From Gigantopelta aegis (taxonomy: Eukaryota; Mollusca; Gastropoda; Neomphalida; Peltospiridae): DNA of 64,000 nucleotides. Below the pieces are notes generated by a model, which ran no database searches, was not told where the DNA came from, and saw only the letters and a program-made list of their open reading frames with translations. Shown here in pieces: positions 21,071 through 38,316 of this stretch (within the stretch, counting starts at the first letter, position 1; every line of letters starts with the position of its first letter). The stretch spans positions 37,329,492-37,393,491 of the forward strand of contig NC_054701.1 of the NCBI RefSeq assembly GCF_016097555.1. Direction: 5' to 3'. The position numbers and the translations under genes were made by a program.

Positions 21071-21208
21071 ACTGACCATGTTGACTATACTACAGTGTTT
21101 GAAATAATAAATTTTATATATAAACTGCAATTAGCCTACACTGACCATGTTGACTATACTACAGTGTTTGAAATAATAAATTTTATATATAAACTGCAAT
21201 TAGCCTAC
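21071..21208. repeat. 69-bp perfect-looking tandem duplication (unit 2 only)
   Basis: Copies 21071-21139 and 21140-21208 start ACTGACCATGTTGACTATAC. Units 1 and 4 have a single copy at this position. Confidence 0.9.
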
Positions 21209-22022
21209 ATTTGCTATTCGGCACCGGGTACTAGTGGCTAACCTATTATTAGCAATTAGATGCACCGTTTATTATTGTTGGTGGTGGTGGTAGTAGTGGT
21301 GGTGGTGGTGGCGGTGGCAGAGCACTTCCCCTCCCCAGGACGAAAATGTAATTTTTTTTTTTTTCCTACTCTATTTAAATAAAGGTAACAATATAGCAAA
21401 ATGACAGGTCGGTTATACTTGGATCTAAAACAAAACTGGCTAAAATGCCCATACAAAATGTTATTTACGTTAATTGTATTACTATTATTTCAAGTGGCTG
21501 CTATTCTTCACTGTACTGTACTATTAGTTATACAGTTTGTTCACAGGGCCTACCATCCTGTACACCCTATCAAAAACTGTAGCAAATTTATTACCTTTCA
21601 GATCTTTGTTTTATGATTAAACTAAAATTCCTACACTAACAGTTAAACTTTTAAATAAAGTACACACACATTTTGAGTTTTCAAGAGTTTAATAACATAA
21701 CAGCATAACATGTCATGAAATTCCTCCAAATTTATTGGATTTTTTTAAAAACAAATAACGGTATCTACAGCTTTTTTGTTAACTATTTGGGTACTAAGAG
21801 TGTCAACAAGGATTCCGTGTGGTTTCACCCTGAAACCATTTCGAACCCTGTGTTTCGCAAAGGGAGACAACTCTTAGCACCTTGCATCTTGCATGTTTTA
21901 AATGTTTATGATTATGTTGCAATTGTTTCGGGAAAACAAAATAGAATTCTGGAAGGCTAGTAAATTTTGGTTGGTTCTGGTCCGGCGGGCAAGTGAAATA
22001 TTTTCCATTTCTGTACCCGTTA

Positions 22023-23146
22023 GGGACCGTAACAAAAGTATATTGAAGCCAGAGAGACTAAGTCACTTAGTCTTGATTCTGACCCCCCACCCCCCACCCC
22101 CCTCAAAAAGACTAAATGGGCAGTTGACTTTGGCTTCATCCAAATTGACGTTGCAGAACAAGGTTTGGAAAAGACCAAAGGAAGACAGTAGTAATATAAA
22201 AGATACAAACAGTATTTATTCATGAATGCACATAGTGAAACAATGTTTTAAACAGTGATATGAGGCCAACCAAGGCACTCTGAAAGGCTTTGTAACTATT
22301 AAACTATACATCCAATGACAATATGCCCATTGGTATCTTTCATCAGACGCCAATGACATAAGCTCCAAGTTGGCCTATTTCAAGTCATATTTTCCAGCAA
22401 TTTAAGATAATTTATGCTTCTTTTCTCTTCTTTTTTGCTGTTGCAATTGCCGTTTTTCGGCTCTATTCCAGCGCTTGATGTGCAAGGTAGAGATTTTTTA
22501 AACAACTTGTATTGTTGTTAATATCTTGATGCAGAGTTGAGTTGAGTTGTTCCTGTCAAGTCTCTTTTTGTTAATTAGAAGTTATAATATATCGTGAAAT
22601 GTTTTAATGCGCTGTTTATTGGGAGAAAATATCACACCCACCCGCGACACGACGCCACACGCAAATTTCGATAAGTGAAAAAAGAGAAGTGACTCTTATT
22701 AAAGAAAATCATCCTAAACACGCTCAAGATGTATAACAACAATTGTTTGTTTGTTTTTTGTTTTGTTTGTTTCATTACTTTATTATTTATTAGTGTTACA
22801 CATGATTGCCAAACCACTTGTCATACTAAGAGAGCTAACTCTTTACGATCGTTACAACGGCAAGACCTGTGTGGTACCAACATGGCCGTTATAACGAGAG
22901 TTGACTGTAATACATACCTAGCCACCTTGATATCCTGGTTTGCATGGGCAGTAGGTCGACAATAAATACCTTGGCCAGTGTTTTGAAGCCTTTTGGGTTG
23001 TGTTTGTATGATGATTTTCAAGTTCAAAGCAAGTGAAGCCAAAAGTGATAAAAAGACTAAATGGAGATGTTGAAATCATAAACCCCCTCCCCCCCAGACT
23101 AAGTGACTTAGTCTCTCTGGCTTCAATATACTTTTGTTACGGTCCC
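22023..23146. mobile_element. Harbinger-type MITE with 51-bp inverted repeats
   Basis: Left repeat 22023-22073 begins GGGACCGTAACAAAAGTATA. Right repeat 23096-23146 is its exact complement over 51 bp. TTA flanks both ends (22020-22022, 23147-23149). Unit 4 has the empty site ACCCGTTACTTGATT near 62459-62473 with a single TTA. No transposase is visible in the 1,124 bp. Confidence 0.85.
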
Positions 23147-23149
23147 TTA

Positions 23150-24284
23150 CTTGATTATTTTTTACTGACTCATTTGTTTATTCTGCAATTCCTAATAAAT
23201 GACAAATATTTCATTTTGTTGGGGTATTAACTCTTATGAAAACAACGGTAGTGGTATCTTGGGTACTAAATACCAATTGCATCATCTTTATGAAAACGAA
23301 ACTAGTAATATCAATGTGATTGATATCATTTATTTGAAGAAGATAAAAATGAAAGAACAACAACGTTTTACAACATTATGAGATTTTTATAATTTTTTTT
23401 AGATATCTTGAAATCTTTATTAAAATATAATAGTTTTAATTTGATTTGTTCACCAAAGTGAATACCTGTGAACTGTGAACATTATCTCGATTATGTGGTT
23501 CCACTTAAAAAATTTAGTCAATTATACATACATGTAGTACCAACCTTTGTTTACCAGATATTGAGAGGCAAAATAAAGGGTCACCATATTCACAGAATTG
23601 GCTATTTTAGGCATAATGATATATGGTAAGCAAACTATCAAATGTTTATAACACTGCAGTAATTGACGATTAAAATTTTAAACATAAAAGTAAGTGCTTG
23701 TTATCAGGAATAGCCTATGTGGTAGCAGTGTGTTTACCTCTCTTTCATTCTTGGATAGCAAAATATTTTGCCAAATTATTTATTAAACTTTAAAAATTTA
23801 AGAAAAATGGTTATTTTCTAAAAAAAAAGAAAAAAAGAAAAAAAAGAAATCAGTTATTACATAAAATTATTTGCCAAATTAATATAAAATTGGACACTTT
23901 TTAAAATTCACAATTGACGAATTTGGCGAGTGTTGGAGCTAGCCGTAACCATATGTTAGACACCAAATAGCTATATTTTAATAATGTGCAGAGGTGTTGT
24001 TAAACAAATACATGTATTCCTTTTTTTTCCTATCTGGCATTGACTGTGCCACCTGTTGAAATATTTGTTCTGTGTTAAGTTGTGCATCTGAAAGTGTTTT
24101 TCACTCATTTTATACAACACTTACACATGTTTGTCATCAATACACAGCGGAGTTGAGATTGACACAGGTGATACTGGTGGAATGTAACTACACATGTAAA
24201 GTGAAACCTGACTAAACCGGACATTGAACAAACCAGAATACTGTCAAAACTGGCCATGGTCCTGAATTTTCTAAATTCTAAAGC
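23150..24284. other. Unit backbone, no gene seen
   Basis: AT-rich non-coding DNA matching 62463-63590 at high identity. No supported ORF. Confidence 0.5.
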
Positions 24285-24379
24285 GTGACTCTCTAAACAT
24301 CGATCCCCATCATTGGGCTATTTCTCATTCCAGCCAGTGCACCACAGCTGGTATATGTTGTCAGCGGCTGGAGTATGTG
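24285..24379 (+). repeat. SINE fragment, 5' part (unit 2)
   Basis: CGATCCCCATCATTGGGCTA, TTTCTCATTCCAGCCAGTGC and ACCACAGCTGGTATATG match the first half of the same SINE. It is broken at AGTATGTG (24372-24379) by the foldback element and continues at 27061. Confidence 0.7.
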
Positions 24380-24908
24380 CTAATCTCGATTGAGATTCAA
24401 AACTTCTACTTCGTTTGAATCTCGACGGCGAGTAAATAAATCAGCACTGGAAATTTTACAGGACGGATTCTGACATTAATATCGAACGTTCGTAAAAATC
24501 CAAACACCTGTTGTCGGCAAATATATGTTCCTCCAACATGATCGTTTTTTTTACATACCTGACAATGTCAAGATTAGTAAATTTCCAAGCTTTTAATCCT
24601 TCTGACGTTCAAAGTGACTCCATTTTTTTTTTAAATGGCTGAATATCATCCTATAGTCTGTTCTAAAGATTGTTATTATTATTGTGTACATTCCGCCTTT
24701 ATTGGCGGTCCATTTTGTCTAGTGAAATTGTATGTTTTGACTTGCATCTTATATGAGTCACTTTGCATTAATGCTAAACATTAAATAAATTTATATAAAT
24801 AACTGGGGAAAAAAAAAATATATATAGTCATTTATTAGTAGTTGGACTATTACATAGTGAAAATATATACAATTAAAAGCATACATTTTTATTACAATTT
24901 TATATATT

Positions 24909-24960
<52 letters not shown>

Positions 24961-25399
24961 TGTGCGCGCGCATAAATATGAACAAAGCTAAAAATGTGTT
25001 TTTCATGGGACAAAGAAATAGATATTATCAGACACCAATAATACAAATAAAAAAAAATTAACATGTATAATACATGTATCAAAATGTAACTGAAACTTAG
25101 TTTTCCTGACAGTGGTTAGTGTTAGTAGGAGAGAGAGAGAAATCCCGCTGTCATAGGCGAATCCGGGGGGGGGGGGGGCATGGTCCACACGCCCACCCTA
25201 ATCATGACAGTTTTGCTAGGTTATATTTTACTCTCAGATTGCAGGATATCGTATCTGCGGCACTGGGAAAGTCATTCAACCCATCACACAGAAGCGTGCA
25301 CCTTCAGCGCACATGTTCGGATTTCGACATCACATCTGCGCCCAACCCCCCCCCCCCCTCTTACAGAACATTCTGGATCCGCCCCTTGCTGTTGCCATA

Positions 25400-25680
25400 T
25401 AGGCTACTCTTGTTCGATAGGCAGCAAGGTATATTTTATATACGCTTCCCACAGACAGGATAGCACAAACCCTGGCCTTTGTTGAACCTGTTATGGAACA
25501 CTGGTCGGTGCAAGTGGGTTACACCTAGCCATTGAGCCTTGCAGAGCACTCGCTCAGGGTTTGGCATCGGTATCTGGATTAAAAGTACCATGCCTTGACT
25601 AGGATACGAACCCAGTACCTACCAGTCTGGAGACCGATGGCTTAACCACTGCGCCACCGAGATTGGTCGGATATAGGTAA
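25400..25680 (-). repeat. tRNA-SINE, reverse, in foldback centre (unit 2)
   Basis: On the minus strand it reads CTCGGTGGCGCAGTGGTTAAG (A-box region, near 25650-25665) and a GGGTTCGTATCC B box near 25600-25615. A body follows toward a segment resembling the reverse of the SINE at 24285. The same insertion is at 39205-39490 in unit 3. Confidence 0.65.
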
Positions 25681-26099
25681 CAGGCAGTCACTAACATACT
25701 CGCAGGCAGGCATTTTCGTTATACATACTTATTGATATTATCCATGTAATGCATATGGGGTGGGCGGTGGGGGAGTTGTAGGGGGTGGGGTGTTGTAGCA
25801 GAGGCTGTTGGGTGTAACTCATGTATTTTTCAAAAACTAAGTTTCAGTTACATTTTGATACATGTATTATACATGTTCATTTTTTTATTTGCATTATTGG
25901 TGTTTATATGCATTTATAGCAATGGGGGGGGGGGGATGTAGGGGGTAGGGTGGTGTAGCAGAGTCTGTTGGGTGTAACCCATATATTTTTAATAACTAAG
26001 TTTCAGATACATTTTGATACATGTATTATACATTTTAATATTTTTATTTGTATTATTGGTGTCTGATAATATCTATTTCTTTGTCCCATGAAAAACACA

Positions 26100-26243
<144 letters not shown>

Positions 26244-26290
26244 AATATATAAACATGTAATAAAATGTGTGATAGTCCAACTACTAATAA

Positions 26291-26574
26291 CCCCTGCGTG
26301 TGCTGTAACCTCACCGTGGTGCAGGGGTGTAACATTCTCTTTGAGAATGGCCAATACAGCACAAATTGAAGTTTAGAGTAAAATTCGGTGTCCGTAAAAT
26401 TCTGTGATATTTGTATTTGTATTTTTGCACAGTTCTTTACACTGTTTTTGTTTAAACCTTGAATTTTTATATTGATGTTGATCATCACTTTATTTATTTG
26501 CATTACCATAGTTTGACACCCAATAGCCGATGTATTTTTCGTGCTGGGGTGTCGTTAAACATTCATTCATTCAT
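26291..26574 (+). repeat. SINE with 15-bp target duplication (unit 2 only)
   Basis: The target duplication TCCAACTACTAATAA lies at 26276-26290 and 26575-26589. The 284-bp body begins CCCCTGCGTGTGCTGTAACC and ends GGTGTCGTTAAACATTCATT with an ATTC-repeat tail. Empty sites exist at about 9906 (unit 1) and 40086 (unit 3). Confidence 0.85.
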
Positions 26575-27060
26575 TCCAACTACTAATAAATGACTATATA
26601 TATATACCCCCCCCCCCCCCCCCCCCCCCCCAGTTATTTATATATATTTATTTTATGTTTAGCATTAATGCAAAGTGACTCATATAAGATGCAAGTCAAA
26701 ACATACAATTTCTCTAGAAAAAATGGACCGCCAATAAAGGTGGAATGTACACAGTAATAATAACAATCTTTAGAACAGACTATAGGATGATATTCAGCCA
26801 ATAAAAAAAAAAATGGAGTCACTTTGAATGTCAGAAGGATTAAAAGCTTGGAAATTTACTAATCTTGACATTGTCAGGTATGTAAAAAAAGCGATCATGT
26901 TGGAGGAGCATATATTTGCCGACAACAGGTGTTTGGATTTTTACGAACGTTCGATATTAGTGTCAGAATCCGTCCTGTAAAATTTCTAGTGCTGATTTAT
27001 TTACTCGCCGTCGATATTCAAACGACGCCAGTAGAAGTTTTGAATCTCAATCGAGATTAG

Positions 27061-27117
27061 GGTATGTGCTATCCCGTCTGTGGGATGGTACATACAAAAG
27101 TTCCCTTGCTACTAATG
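27061..27117 (+). repeat. SINE fragment, middle part (unit 2)
   Basis: Continues the SINE broken at 24379: GGTATGTGCTATCCCGTCTG, ending CTTGCTACTAATG. It is broken again by the GGTTAC element. Confidence 0.7.
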
Positions 27118-28221
27118 CAGGGCACAATATTTCACGCGAACCGCCGTTCTGTTCGTGTGTCGGTTATGCAAAATTAAATTTACGCGAACCGCAAATTGGT
27201 TACATCATGACCTGTAAACGTTCAGAAATTGAAACTGGCAAACTTCACGATTACAGGAAGTTTATTCACGCAGACATATTACTAGTATTCCGACAAATGC
27301 TTTAGACTGAATTTTAGATACTTGATGCGCAGCAAACCAGTAAACAGTGTTATATTACAACAGTTGTAACTTGCGACCAGTCTAAACTTTTTAAAAAAGT
27401 TTTAAAGAAATGTACTCAGACCGCTGGGGACGGCTAAATTATCTGCTGCTATTTTATCTCTAAAGGAATATATGTAGACACAATAATGGATTGGCTATAA
27501 TTTTGCATATATTGAAAACTGTTTTAACGTAAACAGGAATCCAAAAGTGTCACACAAATTGAAAAAATACTAATATCGCATATGAGCTTTAAAAAAAACA
27601 AATATTTAGAACGTCACTGTATAATAGAAGTACCATCGATAAAGTGAAAGTAACATAGCCACTGCAAAATGAAAAAAACAGAATCCCTCCAAATGATTAT
27701 GTATCTATTTCAAAGGCAGCACCCATTACGCACAGTACGCATGCGCGTAATGCAAAAAAATAAAATATCCTTTTAAAATTGACTCAAAAAAAAGAGATAG
27801 AAAAAAATGCCTCAGAAAAGGCTAAAATGCATCTACAGGCGTCCTGATTTGCAAACTTTTCAGGGGGGAGCCCCCCGTGAATCCGCCCCAGTCGGTCACG
27901 CCTTCGGCGTGTATAAATGCTAAAAACATTTTTTGCTATGGCCCTGTATTTTGTTTTAGTACTGGGGCTGATATTCAGTTCTTTTATAATATTGTTAACT
28001 TTAGCAAGCATTAAAGACTTCTTCTTTTTTTGTAAAATGTTTTCTTTTGTATAACTTTATGTTTGAGCTAAAAACTATGTATTCAAAATATAATTTCAAT
28101 GTAATTTTGAGGTAACCGATCAGGTAACCCACGGGTTACGCAAATATAATTCACGTAACCAAACAATTGGTTACCTATGTAAAAACCACATGAACCGACT
28201 TCCGGTTCCCTCAGATTTCAA
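27118..28221 (+). mobile_element. GGTTAC-motif element, unit 2 copy
   Basis: 1.1 kb, flanked by AATG (27114-27117 and 28222-28225). It matches 10446-11524 and the separate copy at 56128-57416. The left end has GCGAACCG and the right end GGTTACC/CGGTTCCC motifs. Non-coding. Confidence 0.6.
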
Positions 28222-28350
28222 AATGGAAAAATGTAGTGGGTTTCCTCTATAATTATGTCAAAATTCCCAAATATTTGATACTCAATAGTTGATGATTAAT
28301 AAATCAATGTGCTTTAGTGCTGTCATTAAACAAAACAAACTTTAACTTTT
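28222..28350 (+). repeat. SINE fragment, 3' part (unit 2)
   Basis: AATGGAAAAATGTAGTGGG to TGCTGTCATTAAACAAAAC completes the SINE interrupted at 24379 and 27117. Confidence 0.65.
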
Positions 28351-28857
28351 ATTAACTCTTTAAATTTAGGGCTGCAGAAAGTACCCACCTGCTCGCCAAA
28401 TGCGAGTAAACATTCTGACGGATGAGTTAAAAATGCAACTACCAGTCCAGCGGTCTACCTGTCTTTTTGATTTGGTTTGCCACGTGATGTTGATCACTTA
28501 CCAAATGTTCTTAATAATGTTTTGTCAATATCTCTCTCTCTCTATATAATTTGAAGTGAAGACACTATATTATAATATTGTTAATAATATATTGTTCTAT
28601 AGACAGGCAGACGAGTAGAAATTCTGGTGGGCTCATAAAGTTTAGTTGGTTTTGGTCCGGCGGGCTAGTTACTGTAAATATTTTCCATTTCTGCACCCCT
28701 GTAAATTGGTGTAAATCGTATAAATATTAGGTCCCGGTTTAGACAGGTTTCACTGTACTTCAGTGCTGAATTTTAAAAAAATTTGTCAACATGGAGCTCA
28801 CAGTGGACTGACTAGCTTTTTGTTTGACAGATTACAAGTAAAGGTCAAGTATACAAT

Positions 28858-29445
28858 TATGTAGAATTCTCGAAGTGTCAGATTTGTAGTTGCACATACA
28901 CACTGTATGTATACAGATCCACATGTAGTTTTTGTCTCCGTTTTTCTGGAAAACTAGTCATACTTTCAGGTAGGTAATACACATGCAATTCAATGCTTGA
29001 ATATAAACATATATTATGTAGATTACTTTTAATTATTTCATTTCATTAAAAAAAGGAAAAAAAGAAGTTTATTTTATTTAACAATGCCACTAGAGCACAT
29101 TGATTTTTTTATCTTATCATCGGCTATTGGACGTCAAACATATGGTCATTCAATATGTAGAATTCTCGAAGTGTCAGATTTGTAGTTACGCATACACACT
29201 GTATATATACATATGCACATGTAGGTTTTGTCTCTGTTTTTCTGGAAAACTAGTCATACTTTCAGGTAGGTAATAATTCAGTGCTTGAATATAAACATAT
29301 ATTATGTAGATTACTTTTAATTATTTCATTTCATTAAAAAAAAAAAAAAAAAGTTTATTTTATTTAACAACACCACTAGAGCACATTAATTTTTTATCTT
29401 ATCATCGGCTATTGGACGTCAAACATATGGTCATTCATTAAAGGC
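28858..29445. repeat. About 296-bp tandem duplication (unit 2 only)
   Basis: 28858-29153 and 29154-29445 both start TATGTAGAATTCTCGAAG and include the reverse SINE tail. Units 1 and 3 hold one copy (about 12161-12445 and 46921-47213). Confidence 0.85.
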
Positions 29446-29560
29446 TACGTGTATTTGATTTTTATATAAAATATTGAAATTCCTGAATTAAAATTGCTTT
29501 TTGGCTAAAAAGAAAAAGGACTAAGAGTTAACTCTTGAATAATGATTTGCAATTCATACC

Positions 29561-29830
29561 AGCCTCGGTGGCGGAGTGGTTAAGCCATCAGACTACAGGC
29601 TTGTAGGTACAGGGTTCGCAGCCTGGTACCTGCTCCAAACCAGAGCGAGTTCTTAAGGGCTCAATGGGTAGGTGTAAGGCCATTACACCCTCTTCTCTCT
29701 CACTAACCAACTAACAACTAACCCACTGTCATGGACAGACAGCCAAGATAGCTGAGGTGTGTGCCAAGGACAGCATGCTTGAACCTTAATTGGATATAAG
29801 CATGCAAATAAGATGAAATAAAATGAAATG
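29561..29830 (+). repeat. tRNA-derived SINE (unit 2)
   Basis: Same insertion as 12565-12844. The target duplication AATTCATAC is intact here at 29551-29559 and 29832-29840. Tail hairpin arms at 29773-29780 and 29798-29805. Confidence 0.85.
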
Positions 29831-30493
29831 TAATTCATACGATTTTTACATGAATTGTGACATAATTTATTTTTGTATAGTGTAGACGTACATACTGAAA
29901 ACATTAAAATAGCATCACATATAAAGTGTCCTTGTTTTCGGATAAAGCTTTGAATATTTGGCGTTGTATTTTGTAAAATGTTTTACAGTGCTTACATGAA
30001 AGCAAAAGTAGAAATAACACCTTTTACTCATTATTGGGAATACAAATTTTACAGTAAAATAGATTTAAACTATACAGTGTCTCATAGTTCATAATTGTAT
30101 AACCTTTAAAGAAAAATACTCTAATTTAATACTTTTAAAATTACTAAATATTATGGCAACTGCCACTGTAACAAATTTCTGACTAATAGATTTTCTTTTA
30201 ATAATTGAAATTAACTATAATTACAATTTTTGTCTGTTTTAAATATTTATATATACAAATGTAATAAAATGTAATTTATCCTATAACTTACTCATGATAT
30301 CCATGACATAATCCCATGTGATAATTTAGTGTATTAACCCGGTTAATAATGGTATGCACATTTGCAAGGTCTCTGGGTAATGTGTTGCTGTGGATGGGTC
30401 ATTTGCTTACAAGCCAACAAGACCTGTGTACCTGAGCGTAACTTTTTCAAAGATTTAGTTAAAATGTGTGACATCAAACTAATTTGTGCTAAT

Positions 30494-30526
30494 CGTGATG
30501 ACGTCATATTACCGATGGCGGCGACT
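30494..30526 (+). promoter_or_regulatory. CRE / YY1-like motif pair (unit 2)
   Basis: TGACGTCA at 30499-30506 and GATGGCGGC shortly after, identical to unit 1. Confidence 0.35.
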
Positions 30527-30588
30527 TAGTACTGTGATTTACTAAAAATTTAATTAAAATGTTATTTTAGAAGTATTATAGGATAAAT

Positions 30589-30740
30589 AGAATTCGCAAC
30601 TCGTGTTTTTTAATATGTAAAATATCAACCTTGTCTAGTTAATCGGTATTTGTGTCAACAGAGCCTGAACAAATACTGATTAACATACATGTAGACTCGG
30701 TTGATATTTTCCATCTTAAAAAACACTTGTGACGAATGCT
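30589..30740. repeat. Long imperfect hairpin (unit 2)
   Basis: Counterpart of 13603-13754. The outer right arm reads CGAATGCT instead of CGAATTCT. Confidence 0.55.
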
Positions 30741-31384
30741 CTATATATTTTAATATATATACAAAAGTATTATGTAGTTGTTTTTTGTAGCTTTTTGTAA
30801 AATTAAAAATAAATAACAACAACTTATTGCTTATATTATTAATTTTGGCAAGTGTAATGTGGCTTTGGTGTTAATAATACATGTATTTATTAAATATTTT
30901 TAATGCGAAACAATAGAAGTATGTACTTCATAAACTAGAGTCAGTGATTTTAATGGTTCACATGCATTGTATAATGTGGGTCATAATGTCATTTCAGTGC
31001 TGTACTTGGAACATTATCGAAATACATAAAAAGGATACTTCAACAGCTGAATCTAAGAATATGATACTTTTGACATTTAGTTCCTGGATGCTGGATGTGC
31101 ATGTATGTTCGAGGAATAAGAGTGTTTTAAGCTACTTGTTATACCCAGACATTCTTGCTAGGTACTATAAATAAATTGTGTAAAAAATCTCCCAAGGACT
31201 TTCAGCCAAAGAATTTGTGTATTTACCATTAGTGTTTGTGATTTAAGCTATACGGGTATGTTGTACAAATATGTTCGTACTGTAACCATGCACTGAAAGC
31301 AGAGATTTTGTATAAAATCTTTCAAAGACTTTTAGCCAAAGATTTGTAGTATTTTTGATCAGTGTTTGTGTTCATTCCCAGCAG

Positions 31385-31949
31385 ATGGCCTGTGACCATA
31401 TGCCTCCTCACGACAAACGTCCGGTAGCCATCATTGTGAAATCAATTTTTTTGTCTTGTTCTCCTTTTAGGCACTGTTTTAATAGATTTCCAGGTATTAG
31501 CCAGTACTCAGTATTCCAATAGCAATGATTCTATCTACACTGCTAATACAACACATATTTATGATGCAAAGAACATCTCAAATGTCACAGATTGTATTAA
31601 CAAAAGAAACGTTTATAATGCAACAAACGTTTCATCACCTAGTGCAGAACCTGAAGACATCTCAAGGTCAACATCAAGTTCATTGACCAGTTCTGTACAA
31701 GCATCCTAAACATCACATAAATCCATGCCTCGAAACAAAACCGATCACTGGGAGCGGACTTATGACGTGGCATCATGGCTGCCCAAGAAAAAGAAGAAGC
31801 AATCTCTGCATGGAGGTAAAGTAAATCTGGCCATCATCCCAGTGCTTGCTCTCCTGTTCTTTATAACCGTTGTTTGCTTGAAGCTCTGTTCATGGTTCCA
31901 CAAAAGTTATCGAGAGAAGGAGCCGGAAACGGGATTCATGGAGAACTAA
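31385..31949 (+). pseudogene. GP membrane glycoprotein, unit 2 copy (disrupted)
   Basis: Nucleotide match to 14464-15072 over the whole coding region, but not open throughout. The longest intact piece (31725-31949, 74 aa) holds the last sequon (NKT), the Lys run, the transmembrane helix (LAIIPVLALLFFITVVCLKL) and a tail ending ETGFMEN. Downstream, 31980-32219 continues with coding-like sequence (DVDLRSDSSVLYDTVTSY) that unit 1 lacks, up to the LTR-A start. The pyrimidine tract before the first acceptor (near 30992) is weaker than in unit 1. Probably a pseudogene or an alternative 3' structure. Confidence 0.5.
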
Positions 31950-32219
31950 TTTATTCTGAATCACGGAGATGAGGAATACATGGATGTTGATCTGCGATCC
32001 GATTCATCTGTTCTTTATGACACAGTGACTTCATACACATCGTTTCTCCGTGATAACAGCAACTACAATACCATGGGAATCCCCGTGACCCAATTACTTG
32101 AAATAATTTTAAAAAAAGTTAGTATTCTGATGTCACCGGTAGATGTCGCTCAAAGCACAGAAATGCCTATGTCACGACACATTTCCCAGAGTGCACACAG
32201 ACTTGGGGTGCGTTTCTTT

Positions 32220-32486
32220 TGTAGCGGAAATGGGTTTGAATTTTAAATGTGTGTGTTTCTATGAAAACAATGGTCAATGGACTTTACTTGGTTTTACAAA
32301 GTGGTTGTGTTTGAGTTTTAATTTTGTGCGTATATTTTGTATGTATATTTTGTATGTATAATGGTTAACCAAAAGTGTTTTTTTGTTTGTTTTATTTTAG
32401 TTTAGGGAATTGGTTTGAAAAAAACAACAAAACTATTTGGTTTAAGCAGGGAGGAATGTAGCGGAAATGGGATTGAATTATATATA
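32220..32486 (+). mobile_element. LTR-A fragment after unit 2
   Basis: An LTR-A start (TGTAGCGGAAATGGG) at 32220 passes after about 25 bp into internal 3' sequence (matching 20118-20324), the purine tract, and a second LTR start at 32457. A Tc1 element follows. Heavily reduced fossil. Confidence 0.65.
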
Positions 32487-34005
32487 CTACTCAAAAGAAT
32501 TTAAGGGTCAGACGATATTTTCGACATTATTTTCTGAATGTCAATTATATTAGCAAGACCATAATGTCACGCATGGTATTGTTCCATTTTGACGAAAGTG
32601 GATCTAAGCAACCCATAAATGAATTAAAATCCACTGTCATGGACACTGTCGACTAGTTCTAATGGCGAAAAGATGCTTACATTTGCATGTAAATTAGGGC
32701 GAAAGCGAAAGGTCTGCTAAGTGCCCATAACTTGCTTTTTCACAAAGTGCTTCATTGGCACGCTTTGCACGTGTATTCCATGTTCCCAATGCTGAATTTC
32801 CGTATAAGTGGAGCTTGCGTTCGTGTACGGTGCACACTCCAAATTCGACAATGGTACGACTTCAACTGACTATCGAAGATCGAGGAAGGGCTATTGCTTG
32901 GCTTCAGGATGGCAATACGCAAAGAAATGTTGCTCTGAGACTTGGTGTCAGTCAGAGTGTCGTTGGCCGACTGTGGCAACGGTACCAAGCAACGAATTCT
33001 GTTCGAAATCGTCCACGTTCGGGTAGACCCCGAAGCACTACAAATAGAGAGGACCGCTACATCACCAATATGGCTCTACGTCAACGCACAACCACTGCAC
33101 GCCGATTACGTGACAATCTGCGGACTGCGACTGGAACTCGAGTGTCTGATCAAACCATACGCAATCGTCTGAGAGCCAATAATCTACGCTGCCGTCGCCA
33201 GGCTGTTCGACCACAACTCCTACCACGTCACAGAACGGCCAGACGTCACTGGTGCACACTTCATCTGCGGTGGCAACGTGTTCAGTGGGGTCGAGTGATG
33301 TTCACTGATGAGTCCAGATTTAGTCTCCAGTTCAACGACGGTCGGGTTCGTGTCTACTGACGTCCTGGGGAGCACTTCGCTGACGTTAACGTTAGACAAC
33401 GTCACCGGTTCGGTGGTGGCAGCGTCATGGTGTGGGGCGGCATCTCTATCCACCACAGGACCCCCCTCTATGTGGTGGATGGCAATCTGAATGGAATCCG
33501 CTATCTGAATGAGATTATCCGGCCGTTGGTTCTACCAGGCCTTCAGCAGATTGGCGGCGGGGCATTTCTGCAGGATGACAATGCCAGACCCCACCGCGCC
33601 AGGGTGGTAACGGACTTCCTCAGACAACAAGGTATCGCCAGGATGGATTGGCCAGCATATTCGCCTGACATGGCCCCAATAGAGAACGCCTGGGACGAAT
33701 TAGGCAGGAGAGTTCGGGATAACCATGCCCCTCCGGCCAACCTTCATGATCTGGGTCAACTTCTTATGGCAGAGTGGCAGGCCATTCCCCAAGAGTTCTT
33801 CAGACGTCTGATCAACAGCATGAGGCAACGATGTGTCGAGTGTATTCGCGCCAGGGGTGGATTCACACACTATTAAACGAATGTTCTAATGTGTAAAATC
33901 CATGTTTGATAACCTTCAGCTTTGGTGTAGTTTACATCATCAATCTAATACACTCTGAAACTTATTTGGTTATAAATTTTTTGACCCTTAAATTCTTTTG
34001 AGTAG
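32487..34005 (+). mobile_element. Tc1-like DNA transposon
   Basis: 24-bp perfect inverted repeats, 32487-32510 (CTACTCAAAAGAATTTAAGG start) and 33982-34005. They are flanked by TATATA on both sides, consistent with the TA target of Tc1/mariner elements. It encodes one transposase. At 1,519 bp it has the usual family length. Confidence 0.9.
32851..33876 (+). pseudogene. Tc1-like transposase (one in-frame stop)
   Basis: 341 codons from MVRLQLTIEDRG, the typical size. The N-terminal paired-like helix-turn-helix includes RNVALRLGVSQSVVGRLWQR and a GRPRSTT linker. The DDE catalytic domain shows TDESRF, QDDNARPH and SPDMAPIENAWDELGRR, that is a DD34E arrangement by eye, plus the GGGSVMVWGGIS motif. 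One TGA at 33358-33360 interrupts the frame (RVRVY, stop, RPGEH). The rest is open in the same frame, so it is a recently inactivated copy. An upstream in-frame extension to 32755 is probably not used, since the family normally starts near the helix-turn-helix. Confidence 0.9.

Positions 34006-38316
<4,311 letters not shown>

Noticed and set aside
24900-25110. CRISPR-like or satellite array
   Set aside because: Repeats are dinucleotides and inverted arms. There are no regular spacers, and the genome is animal.
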